Of a DNA stretch of 64,000 bases, positions 50,986 to 62,275 are shown in pieces (within the stretch, counting starts at the first letter, position 1; every line of letters starts with the position of its first letter). A program made the translations under genes and the position numbers. This stretch comes from Streblospio benedicti. Lineage: Eukaryota; Annelida; Polychaeta; Spionida; Spionidae. Under the pieces are notes generated by a model. It saw only the letters and a list, made by a program, of their open reading frames with translations. It was not told where the DNA came from and did not search any database. The stretch is from contig CM032667.1 in assembly GCA_019095985.1 (NCBI GenBank), forward strand, positions 40,384,849 to 40,448,848, in the 5' to 3' direction.

Positions 50986-51993
50986 AGTATGTGATATAGT
51001 CCTATCCTGACTTCGAGTCCTATGTCCAATGACCCAACTACATATAATGATACATTCACAAGTTTAAAAAAAAGAAATCAGCATTTTTTTTTTTCACTTT
51101 TAATATCAATGCATTTTTATACTAGTAAAACGCGGGATTTTAACATTAGACCATACAAAATGCAGCTAATAACTTTTGCTAATACAACATTAAAGAGAAA
51201 AGAAATTAAAAGCACCATAATATAATATTACAGCCTGTACTCACTGTAATGAACACCACACCTTTTGAGTGGTGGGTCGCCTCTCTCTTTATATACACAA
51301 TACACGCATGGGAAGTGTCCATGTGAGTGATATAACGGCGTGATAAACTCAAGGTAGATATGCATTCTAAATTAACAAGTGGCAACTCCGAATCTCGGTT
51401 GTTTTTGTTGTTTTGTTTTGTTTGTCTGCTTTGTTGTTGTTTTTGTGTTGTTGTTTTTTATTCAATAACCCCGCTTTCTTACTTTTATCAACTAGTACCG
51501 GTACTCACACTTATCACAGGTGGAGAGTCTTGAGTGGAGAGTGCTAATACGTTCTTGATTTTTTAAACCTGATGACTATATACTGTATACAATACCAGTA
51601 CAGTGACTTTCAAAATTTCAACTTGATATAGCAGCTTGAACACTGGTATAAGATACGAACATCAGTTGCACAAGTACATTTGCTATATAGTAAGGTGGCG
51701 TTGGGGGTGGGGTGAGAGAGTTATATCATCTATCAAGTACGTGTAAATAAATGACATGTATGTTTAATTTTCATGATACATATAGTTCAGACGATTCATA
51801 TTTGTGTTATTCATCTTTTCGGTAAACTAATGTCTTGTAAGAACATGCTACTAAGTATTGAAAAACATTTTAATGGAAATATTTAGAATTAGTTTGTGAA
51901 TACAAAAGATATGTACAGACTATTTACTGAGATGGAAAAATCAATCCTGATCGTATACAAATTGTATCAACATACTACTATCTACTACTAGTA

Positions 51994-52373
51994 TACCGTA
52001 TTTCTGCATTTTAAAAGCCTGGGCCCCAAATGAGGCCTCCCCTCAAATATACACCAGGTTACAGACAATTTTCAATGCGCGCCTCTCAGAGTCGGCTCTG
52101 CTACTAGTGACATATCCAACATTGTAATCAATGTACCGGTATGTACAACATAACTTACTGTGAATCAATTGAAAATTGGTGGAGATACAAGTTTTTGTTG
52201 ATAATATTGGTGGAGATACAAGTTTTGTTAATAATATAATGTTGTGCACTGTTTGTTACTACCAGTGTTGCGATGATTACACCTCATTCATGTAGAGGCT
52301 TCCATAATTTAAGAGCCTAGCGATGTTTTAAAAAAAGAATAGTATCTAGGCTTTGACATGCAGAAATATGGTA
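51994..52373. mobile_element. 380-bp MITE
   Basis: Left TACCGTATTTCTGCATTTTA is the inverse of the right end TGACATGCAGAAATATGGTA, with AAAGCCT just inside both ends. It includes the two-copy unit ATTGGTGGAGATACAAGTTT at 52175-52239. Immediately downstream of the EGF gene stop. Confidence 0.65.
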
Positions 52374-52467
52374 CAATAAGGTCACAATTATAATACTGTG
52401 TCATACATCGTCGTCCAAAACTAAAACTTTAAACAACCATTAAGCATTCTAGTTAATACATATCTAT

Positions 52468-55400
52468 CTATTCGGATGCTGAAGTTACAGAAGCCGAAGC
52501 AGACGTGGATGTTGACGACGGTTCTGTTGATGCTGCTGACTTCTCAGTGGCTATTGCTTCTTCAGACTTTGTCAAAGCTGCTTCAGCCTCATCCTTAAGT
52601 CTCTTTCGTCGTTTGTTAAACACAATGGCCGCAATCACCATGAGAATCAAGGCTATTGCTAACAAGACCATCCCCACCATAAATAGAGTAGAGTTGCCAA
52701 GGATGTCTTTTGATGAGCAAGTTGGCCCTTCAAAACCCTCTGCACATCCAGCAGGGCACTCTCCACTCTCAGCGTCACAGGGCGCATCCTCAAAACAGTG
52801 ACACTCAGATATACAATCCTCTCCGAATGTTCCATGTGAACACATTTCACTGCAATCATGTCCTTGGTAACCAGGTGCACATTTGCATGCATAGTCAGCA
52901 ATACCATCAACACACACGCCTTTGTTCTGACATGGGCTGTACCCACATTCATCTATGTTAGTTTGACACTGCCTACCAGTGAAGCCCATTTTACACTTGC
53001 ATTGCCATCTTCCATTTGATTTTGGCTCACAATCATCCTCCATATTGTCATTGATATCTGCAATTTTAATAAATAGGTCTGTTTCACAGTTGAGACCTGA
53101 GTAACCTTCACCACAAGTACAGACATACTTGTATAGTGAAGTTCTACATGTGCCACCATTCAAACAGGGAATACTATTGCACATAATATTTTCTTCACAG
53201 TTTTTGCCATCAAAACCAACTACACAATGACATTGGTATCCTTCTTTTGACACTGTACAATAGCCTTCATTCCTACAAGGGTTGTCCATACAATTGGTTA
53301 TCACTTGTTCACAGTTTTCACCTTCATATCCTGGAATACATACAGCACAATGATCCCCTGTAGTGAATGCATTACACTGACAAGTGTAAGAGGAACCGTC
53401 TTGTGTGCATGTTGCTCCATTCTTACAGGGTAAATTGTCACATTCATTGGCAGTAAGCTCACAGTGAGCACCATTGGTGTGAGGCAAGCAAATACACAAG
53501 TACCGCGAATCATGACTGATACATTCTCCGTTCTGCTTGCAAGGATTTGGGTCACACCCACCTACAGTCCCCTCACAGTGTTCCCCATCGTACCCAAGCG
53601 CACAAACGCAGAAATAATCGGTAGCCGAAGTAGCATTGTAGTCTGGTTTGCAGCTGCCACCATTTTTGCATGGGTTTTCATTGTAGCAAGTATGTCTAAG
53701 AGCCCCCTGGACTTCAATATCACATAGTTGCAAAGCTGAACTTGTCATGGAAAAAACTCTGATAACTTGATAGCGGGAATCTAAAGTGGTCGGATTACAC
53801 TCAATTGTAGTTCTAATTGGAGCTTGTCCTTTAAAAATTCCACAGTTAATAGAAGCGCCTTCCTCTTCCTTCCCTATAGAAACTAGAATATCTTTGAATT
53901 CATGCACATAAGGTCCATCTGCATTCCTCACAACAGTCACTTCTTTAATGTAATATAGGTCACCAAACTTTAACATCCACGTTGGAAAGGGGTTGTTCCA
54001 GTCAGTATTTATCAAAGAACAAGACGTTGGGTCATTATCTGCAACAACAGCAGCGCCAGTAAGATTCCCATCGCTTTGGCTGGTATCTATACCTACATTA
54101 GAAAGAAAATTACTTAATCACTATAATTATTCTTCAACAGCCCCCTGCACACCCCACACCCCCTGGATCTGCCTATTGTACTACCAGACATCAGGTGATT
54201 GTGTCGGTCTATATTTTCACATAGCATGTAATTTACTGGATTTTGATGGATCCAAGACTTCAAGCAAATGCTGCTGAGTATGGATTAGGCAACTGTAACA
54301 TTTGACTTTGCCCCACCTGGATCCACTGACATGGGTCATATTCCTGGTAACCAAGTGCTTAGGAAGAGAAGAAAAACTAAGGTATGGGCGGAGTCATTAT
54401 TTAAGATGTGGGAAGGGGTCGGAAGTTTTTTTTAGACATCAGTGTTTCTAACTTCCCCCCCCCCCGGGGTTTGCAAATCAAACATATGACACCCCCCCCC
54501 ACGGGTTTGCAAATCAAACATATGACCCCCCCCGGGTTCGCAAATCAAACATATGACCCCCCACGCCGAAATATATGCCTGAAATATGAACTTCTGACCC
54601 CACCCCACCCCACTTTAGTATATATAACTTACCTAGCATATGACACCCCCATTTCCACATGCTCTCTGTATGCATTAGTATAGCATTGTACTGTCATATC
54701 TGCTGTACAAATTTGCAAAAAATATTTAGCTACCGGTATATGAATGAAACTAGGAATGAATGAAACTAGTTTTTCCCCGGTTTGTTAAATGCAATACTAG
54801 TAAACAAAATGCAATACAAACTGTATACATTAACTTGTCATGATATGAAAGGACTGGTGCTATTTAATTGAATTTAGAGAAAGCGATTTAATCTTTAATC
54901 TGTTAATTTTGAAAAAAAAAGAGTAAAAGAACTTATATTGTATTTTCCGAAAATAAAAGTTAGTGGTATCGAAAGACAATAAACATAATATAATTCAATC
55001 TTGATAAAGGGTTTCATATTCCATTTCATAAGTTGCTTGCAGTGGCTCATACAATTGCTCTAATATAAGAGCTGATGAGCTATTGTCAAAAACTCTAAAT
55101 TCAATTAATAGCACCAGTCCTTTCATATCAGGACAAGTTAACTTTGATATATTTTTAAACAGTACAAATTCTTGGGGAAGGCACTTGTTACTTCAAGAAA
55201 AACTTTCCATCCAGTCACTAAAATCCTCTGTCAAAAGCATTTTGGCAAATATTAGCAATTCAATCGCATGTGTTGGGTGTTGACATATGAATAAAAAAAT
55301 AGATCAGGACATTCTACCAACATTTATTAAGAAATATAAACGCTTGCCACGGCCCTTTTCCGTAAATTTACACATTTGACTCCTCAGTAAAATTTCAAGA

Positions 55401-57589
55401 ATCAGAATATTTGACCCCCCATATCCTTCCATTTTAAACTTCTGACCCCCCACAACTTCCATTTTGAAACTTCTGACACCCCCCCAACATTCAAAAAAAC
55501 ACACTGACGGCTTAAATAATGAGTTAGCCCTAATGGTACGGTAAGACATTGTTATTATGAATATAACATTATACAGTCTAAATGCTTCTTTAAATTGGTA
55601 GCTTAGTGAATGTACCTGCACAAATAGCGAAGAGATTATCTGTATCATAACTACTGGTTGTTCCACACACCCATCGTCCATCCAGAAAAGTACATGTTTC
55701 GTGACTTTTGCCATCTGATATATATGGCATAAAACAACCTTTCCCAGGATCATTGCCTCCGAATGTGACAATATCACCTACAATAAAATCAATCAAATTA
55801 ATAGAATGCAATGGAATGGGGCGAGGGGGGGTGCAAATGTCAGTCCATCGTGTTTAAAGTAAAAAATTCCGCCCCCCCCCCCCCTCATAAAAAATAATGA
55901 CAGATCCCTAATATTATTCTTATTACCATGAGAGATGTGAAGAGCAACTGTAGCCGTCTATGTCTATATGGTTGCCATTGAACGTTTTTGTCTATATTAG
56001 AATTGCCCCAGCTGTGGGGCAAACCTAGTTGTTCTGGATCTGGATCTGGATATGTAATTCACAAGTAAGCCAGTCTCAGATGAGAGACTGGGCTCCTCTT
56101 ATGAGGCAACGCGTGAATGGGAGGCCACGTGGTGTTTGTTCATGTACCTCTCCAGAGGCAGGCTAGGTAGCCAACTGAGCCTAAGGGGTGGGGGCATCAC
56201 ACTAGCTATAGTTTTCAAACTAGGTGAGTTCTTTTACGTGCAGAGGTGTGGCTCTCCTCTACACGGGACACGCCTTTTAACGAGGCTTCCGAACCTCCGC
56301 TTGGCGTCGCTACCGTCTAGTAGTAACACTGTACGGTGGCGACGTGCTTCGTGGAAATCAGCAACTCAGTGGCAGACGTACGACGTATCGGTTTTGGCGA
56401 CACTGTGTCTGCCGGGCCGCGAACTTACGACGCAAACAACTCCTGTTTTCAAGTCGTACGCTCTAACCACTGAGCTACTGAGGACCACATTAACATGTTG
56501 ATAAAACATGTTGATTTTTGTGGACATAATAACAACGTTGACGCAGATATTTCTAAATTGCGTTGTAATTTATATTCTCGGGGCAACGGTGTTATTCGTA
56601 ATTTTAAGTCATGCAGCGATGATGTTAAGACTCACCTTTTTAAGACTTATTGCACTAGTTTTTACTGTTCACACATGTGGTGTAATTTTACTGCAGATTC
56701 TCTGCGTATTAAGGTTGCTTATAATAGAGTTTTTAGGATACTGATGAACCTTAAGCACCGTATCAGTATATCAAGAACTTTTTTAGACTACAATGTTCAT
56801 CATTTTGATATAATAATGAGGAATGCTATTACTGGGTTTATAAAGAGATTAGAATCCTCTGAGAACAATCTTGTGCAAGCTATTACTAAGTCTCAGTTTT
56901 ATACTTATAGTGGTTTGTTCACATATTGGAAGACTGTGATATTTTAATACTGTGTTAATTTTCTCGTCCACACAACTTTATTTTTATTTTATTTATTTAT
57001 TTATATCTTATTGCTATGGTTATACATTTATACAAATTCTGTAAATGTATATTATCGAAATAGATTATTCTTATTCTTATTCTTATTCTTATTCTTATTC
57101 TTATTGACACCCATGTCCCGGGCATGTCCCAGGCATTTAATTATGCTATATCCAATCCCCAAATCGAGCAGACCTACAACAGTGCTTTCATGAAATAAGT
57201 TATCACACAAATTAAAACAGGCCTTGCTCCAATTAATTAAATTTTGTCTAATTAGTGGAAATTAGCAATTTAAACAGCTAGATATGAAATAATTTAAATC
57301 GAAAACCAAATGTAGATCTAGTAGGCTACTATGCCTATGGCGCTACGCTATAGATCTAATAATGTACGCTATACTACTAGCTAGGGTCTATTCGTTAAAC
57401 TACACAGGCTAGATCTATACTAGCGTAGTGGACCAGTTTTGACAGTTCTTTACCTGGATCTCCATCATAATAATTTTTGCGGGCTTCTTTGGCTGCGATC
57501 AGGTTTTGTAGGTAGATTTTTGCAGAGACGCCAAATTCGCTAATCCATGCAAAGCTCCAGCAGACGACCACGAACACCGCGACACGCAT
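52468..57589 (-). CDS. FN2 + F-type-lectin-like + EGF repeats, type I membrane receptor
   Basis: Exons in coding order: 57589-57454, 55777-55616, 54092-52468; GT-AG, phase 1 at both introns; 640 residues. A signal peptide (VAVFVVVCWSFAW) leads to a fibronectin type II domain (CFMPYISDG, CTFLDGRWVC, YDTDNLFAIC). Next is a discoidin/F-type-lectin-like (FTP) domain with DNDPTSCSL, NTDWNNPFPTWMLKFG and IKEVTVV. About seven EGF-like modules follow (CYNENPCKNGGSC ... DECGYSPCQNKGVCVDG), two of them shortened: a half module AVCIPGYEGENCE and a short one ending GRWQCKCKMGFTGRQC. A cysteine-rich module SHGTFGEDCISECHC precedes one membrane span and a Ser/Thr/Ala-rich tail with KRRKRL. FTP, EGF and tail all lie in one 1.6-kb exon, unusual for EGF genes here. 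Exons are AT-rich. Likely a cell-surface glycan-binding or adhesion receptor; function unproven. Confidence 0.88.
54386..55530. mobile_element. Composite MITE with C/G-rich minisatellites
   Basis: Left GGGCGGAGTCATTATTTAAG and right CTTAAATAATGAGTTAGCCC are inverted ends. Next to each end are poly-C/G monomers (CTTCTGACCCCCC near 55440-55490; three copies of a 35-bp unit with TTTGCAAATCAAACATATGA at 54466-54566). Another foldback (54830-55141) lies inside. The whole block is in the second intron of the EGF gene. Confidence 0.55.
54830..55141. mobile_element. 312-bp foldback nested in the composite MITE
   Basis: Left TTAACTTGTCATGATATGAA ... GGACTGGTGCTATTTAATTG and right CAATTAATAGCACCAGTCC ... 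TATCAGGACAAGTTAA are inverted arms of about 47 bp with few mismatches. No coding potential. Confidence 0.8.
56195..56486 (-). mobile_element. SINE with tRNA head and conserved body
   Basis: On the minus strand the head begins near 56486: GGTCCTCAGTAGCTCAGTGG, then TTAGAGC, and a B-box-like GTAAGTTCGCGGCCCGG, a clear tRNA-like 5' part. Downstream (56225-56289) is a body domain with CGTTAAAAGGCGTGTCCCGT and TGCACGTAAAAGAACTCAC, shared with 14213-14270. It lies head to head with the LINE fragment at 56495, in the first intron of the EGF gene. Confidence 0.7.
56495..57106 (+). mobile_element. LINE ORF2 C-terminus and 3' tail
   Basis: A 150-codon frame (56495-56947) reads NLYSRGNGVIRNFKSCSDDV-like sequence, then KTHLFKTYCTSFYCSHMWCN and VFRILMNLKHRISIS: the LINE RT thumb/C-terminal region, same family as 22185-22905. 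It ends in an ATTTATTTATTTAT stretch and a (TTATTC)n tail at 57065-57105. It is 5'-truncated but its remaining frame is open, so it is younger than the other LINE pieces here. Confidence 0.85.
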
Positions 57590-58109
57590 GCCGCCGCCGC
57601 CAACGTAGACACTGATCACGTAATAATGAGGAGGTGGGTGCAATTTTGGACCATCATAAATCGTTCATCAAGATCATATGCTTCTTTTAAAAATGAATCT
57701 AGGTTAGTTTATCGATAATCAGTGCCTGTCATTGATAGTCTATACTGTAGAAAAACACGTAAGAAGTATCTTGGCCGGGTACTGAGTAGGAATCTTTTTA
57801 TTGCTTGACGTACTACTATCATTCACGTCAGAACGTCATTTTTTCGAACGTGGAATCTATTAAGTACAAGTCTACTATATTAGTCCAAGCAATTCATGTT
57901 CTTTGTGTGGTCCAGCAAAGACTTGTAGCTATTGAGGCCCTAGATCAGCATATGGACATGGTTTAGTGTATAATGGTGACATGCATGGCAGTTTGGACAC
58001 TTCCACATACTCACTAGCTTGTTAGCATGGCTCCCAGTCTATTGTTAAGAGTCTAGTAACAACTCCAAAGTGGGATAACCAGGAGAGGTGGGATTGATAT
58101 TTAAGCTAG

Positions 58110-59044
58110 AGCATGTATTCTCGGAGGATTTTACACAATAAACCAGTGGAATAAGCACATACCTATAGAGTTCTCTCTTCCCTTGGTCCAAAGCTAGTAG
58201 TAGTAGTCATGTTGTCAAACAGTGATTTTTAGCCTACCCCTTTTTAATCAGTTATAGTTTTTTATATAAACTTTGTGTATACTGCCGTTAGATTTGCTTT
58301 GGCAATGAATTTTTAAAAGGGTTCCTTTCAACATCAATTTCAATATCAATACAATATGAACATACTTAAAGTTTTAAAAAAAAACTTATTTATGCCTGTG
58401 CGGCCTTGATAATTTTACGTAAGCTAGCAAATACATAGTTCTGTTGATTTATCTTCAAAATTTATAAAAATATCAACATATATAGGAGAAAACTCGTCCA
58501 AAGTAGTTAAGGACCAGAAATGCAACATGCCGCTCCATTCAAAATTAGATGTAAAAAATTATATCTTATATAGGTGTTTACTTACTGTGTTTAGCTCTTC
58601 AAAACCATTGTTTCTTATACATAATATCCTCCCCAAAAATGGTTATCGTAAATTATCATGATTATATGTGTGTTTTACTTGTTCTTAAGTCCCAAAAAGT
58701 TAAATCTTCAAATTGCACTTTGTCACTATCTTTACAGACAATAGATGGCAGCACATATATTAACTATCCAAATGACATAACGCAAACAGCATTGTTAACT
58801 TTTTACAGCTTCTGTTTGCATTGTGTTTGATTAAGACCACCTCTGAAATAAGACAGGCTCTAATAGTATGGTCTATAATAGGACCACCTCTATAATGAGA
58901 TCATTTTGAGTTCTCTAGTGCATAGAGCGTTTATAAAGAGATTGTTTTCAATAACTTGTCAAGAGCATGCTGTATTTGGGAAGGATTTTACACTATAAAC
59001 CAGTGGAATAAGCATATAAATATCTGTAGAGTTCTCTCTTCCCA
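58110..59044. repeat. Pair of about 80-bp direct repeats 850 bp apart
   Basis: 58110-58193 and 58963-59044 share AGAGCATG, GGATTTTACAC.ATAAACC, AGTGGAATAAGCA and TAGAGTTCTCTCTTCCC. The interval between them has no recognised content. Confidence 0.7.
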
Positions 59045-59169
59045 TGTCATGGGCTTGATTGGCCCTTGACTTTGAGCTCTTGACATATTGTTTTGGGGTT
59101 TTTTTTAGGTTTTTTCCTATTACTAATCTTTATTTGTATGAAATGTAATACTTTTGAACAAGAAATTGC

Positions 59170-59269
59170 NNNNNNNNNNNNNNNNNNNNNNNNNNNNNNN
59201 NNNNNNNNNNNNNNNNNNNNNNNNNNNNNNNNNNNNNNNNNNNNNNNNNNNNNNNNNNNNNNNNNNNNN
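59170..59269. other. Assembly gap (100 N)
   Basis: Exactly 100 N; flanked on the right by poly-G, poly-A and poly-C runs, which probably broke the assembly. Confidence 0.99.
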
Positions 59270-60138
59270 GGGGGGGGAAAAAAAAACTTTTTCTTCCGAA
59301 GTTTCCCCCCAAAAAAAAAATGCATGTCCGAAATCTCCAAACTTTTTAAAAAAAAACCACAAATATTGGGTATGGTTTGATTTTGGATGTTATTGAATGA
59401 AAAGTTGTTGCTACATTTGAGCTTATTTTAGGCTGGAAAGTAAGTATCAGTGACTAAGATGTCAGTAGACGGTTAAAACATTGCAAGGCTGAGTACATTC
59501 AGGTAGATAATGACTATTAAGTGATTTCAGTTCCAAAATTTTGTGCTACATACAATATTGCTGTGATGCACAGCTGCATATGACAAGTGATCAAGACGAG
59601 GAGCATGCACTTCATAATACAGCAGCATGGGAGACGTCTTATATCCAAATATGACAGATTTGCTGCTTTTCTTGGCTGCTTCCTCGCAACAGGCTACAGG
59701 CAACCTAATTAGATTGGTTTGTTATTGGGTAAAAGGTAATAACTTTTCCAACAAGTCAACTTCTGATCTTTCTATCTGAATTAAATAACAAATAATTTTT
59801 TCATACAGATTTACATTGATTTTTATAAAATCTCATTGTGTAATGAGTGCAATGATTTGGTTAGAATCTTAAGGCACTTATAAACTTTTAGTGTGATAGG
59901 GATATAAAAATATATTATCAGATTATTTTACCAAGTCAAATCTTCAAATCTGTATTACAATCAAAATGATCCTTTTTCGCAGGGGGTGCATAAACATTCA
60001 ATAAGATTATTGCATTACAACAATACCAGGAAAAGCTAATGAAACAAAGAGGATAAAGCATTGTTTACAGATTACAATAATATAATTATTGTTATTGCTT
60101 TATGAAGACTAAAAGTTCAGGTTTAATGATATATGCGT

Positions 60139-60406
60139 GTTATCAAATCTATACATCTGGATTTGAATGCGCTTTTCACAGGGTGTCATCCATGTTCCCT
60201 CATTGTGTGACATGATGAAGTAATGAATCAGAGAGTTGAACTGTCCTTAGCATGGACCTGGCTCTGGCAGTGGAACACCCCAGTATCCCCGTTCATCTTA
60301 GAGTTACGTTATTATATCATCATGTAAACAATGAAGAAACATGCCTGATGCCTTGTGAAACGTCTGTGTATATGCGTTCAAATCCAGATGCATAGATTTC
60401 ATAATA
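60139..60406. mobile_element. 268-bp MITE
   Basis: Left ATCTATACATCTGGATTTGA and right TCAAATCCAGATGCATAGAT are inverted ends of about 32 bp. No coding potential. Confidence 0.75.
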
Positions 60407-62224
60407 CTCAAATAGATAGTTGTGATTATTATGTATAAAATGAACAAATTCCTTTGTAAGAGGAACCTTTCTTGGACACCTACATGTATATTGCATTAAA
60501 GACAGTTAGAAAATGTCCACGTTTGCTTGTTGTTGTTTTTCACTGACAAGATAATTGTTATGCACTATTTTAAGTATCTAAACATTTCTAAAGCTTTTGT
60601 CTAGTTTTTTTCCCCTCCAAATGTTAAGTCTACATTAGAATGTAATGTGTTTTGCAATTATCACTTATTGTAATAGGCTAACTTCAGATCTAATACAAAT
60701 ACAAAGTATAAATGATTAATAAGTTCCCTGATTCTTTTCTTTGTGCTTTTATCTTCTGGTTTTCTCTTACAAAGTCGTGGATGATTGTTCAAACTTTCCT
60801 TTAGTAAAAAAATATTTACTAAACATAGCTTTCAAGCCTAACATGTTAACTATAATTCGAAGCATCATGAAATAAGACAAGCCAGATAAAGATTACTGAC
60901 TAGATTGGTCAGATTCTTTCAATCTACTCTAATTACAATTCATTGTCCCATTGAGTAATCAAATCATGGGAATGCCAATAAACATCAACATTTTCAAATC
61001 TATATGGATATGTATGTAAAATATAAGAAACTGGCTGAGGGACTTCTAACATACATGTAGTAGTCTTCTACACCCTGTACATAGAATGATTCCATCCTCT
61101 TAATAAGAAATGAGATTATCATTGATTCTCCATAAGATTTCCATATTATTTGTCAACAAATAAGTACACAGCAACTGCAGTAAACATCATCATATTAGTA
61201 AAACCGTTTCTTTGCACCAACATAAAGTTACAAGGAAATCCGTTCATAAACTGTGTGATAGCATGAATAAAACCCACAACAAACATCATTCGGATCTTTT
61301 GACCACAACAAGAATAAACATTTGTATTCATCATTTTTTATGTATAGCAGGCGTGTATTTATACATGTAACTTGTTAACTGTTCAATAGAGATTGACATT
61401 CAGTGAGGAATCTTACTTTGGGACGATTTCTTCTATATTCAGCCTTCATGGTCTATTTCACAAGATCTTCAGTGATATTATAATTTGTTTTCATTGACTA
61501 CATTATAGCAAATATGTATTCTGTTATACAAATTGAAATTTGATATGGATGCTAAATACAAAATGTTTATATAAACATTTACATAGAGAATATAATTTGC
61601 ATGTAATGTTAGTTGGTAGTAACGACACAACTTGCATGATGATCATATATATGATTACAAGTCATGTTTCCAAATTCAAGTATATAACTAATTTTACCAC
61701 AACTATATCAAACACACACAAAAATATGAAGAAAATGACAAATATAAATAAGAGTTGATCAGACGATTACTAGAAAAAAACAACGACAACATTGGCCAAA
61801 CAGGTGAATTTGACAGGCCTGAGAGACTAACGTAGACACACCTGTTAACCTTGTAGTCATAACACTATATGGTCGACCAATATAGAAAGTTAACTTGAAT
61901 TTACAACCCAATATAGATCCCTTTAATGCTTCCCAACTAGCATATTTATGATAATCATTCATTTCACATGATACTGTTCAACTCTCAAATTGTACTGTTT
62001 CGATGATGACAGTCATGATAACAGTCATGGTGCTGGGATCAGACATCAGTAGCTAGTGCTTGCCAACACCAGTACTGTTTCATGATATCAGATGTGTTTC
62101 TCAGAAATAATCACTGTCTGAAAAGAGATTATCATGACCAAGAGAATAGTGATGCCACTCACATGGTTTAGGAGGGAGGGAGGGAAGATGTCAATAGAAA
62201 AGTTTGCCAAATCTCTACACTCAC

Positions 62225-62275
62225 CTTGTCCTTTTTCTTCTTTTTCGTGTTAAATCCACACAGCAGAGAACTCAT
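62225..62275 (-). CDS. Probable first coding exon of an unidentified gene
   Basis: ATG at 62275 (minus) encodes MSSLLCGFNTKKKKKDK and ends in phase 0 at a consensus donor (AAG|GTGAGT). A short start with a Cys near the N-terminus followed by a run of lysines could be a lipid-modified, membrane-binding N-terminus; that is inference. The gene would continue leftwards into 57.6-62.2 kb, but I could not recognise a second exon, and part of it could lie in the 59170 gap. Confidence 0.45.

Larger units (their letters stand above)
50506..52467. other. Spacer between the LECT2-like and EGF genes
   Basis: Contains the LECT2-like promoter (minus strand), a tRNA-like fragment (50908-50985), a T-rich stretch near 51400-51460, a MITE (51994-52373) and a two-copy 30-bp repeat at 52175-52239. 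No gene seen. Confidence 0.5.
57590..62224. other. Intergenic/intronic AT-rich region
   Basis: 4.6 kb with the EGF gene promoter at its left edge. It contains a pair of 80-bp direct repeats (58110, 58963), a scaffold gap and a MITE (60139-60406). If the exon at 62225-62275 is real, much of this is its intron. No further exon could be supported. Confidence 0.45.

Noticed and set aside
56400-56486. Functional tRNA gene on the minus strand
   Set aside because: A and B boxes are present but the body continues into a repeat shared with 14213-14270, so it is a SINE head.
58110-59044. Element bounded by long terminal repeats
   Set aside because: The direct repeats are only about 80 bp, lack typical terminal bases, and the interval has no coding remnants.
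59555-59705. Open minus-strand stretch considered as a second exon of the 62275 gene
   Set aside because: No convincing acceptor/donor pair in the needed phase and no recognisable protein family.
61146-61334. 62-codon minus-strand frame with hydrophobic stretches
   Set aside because: AT-rich low-complexity composition and no supported splice partner with the exon at 62275.
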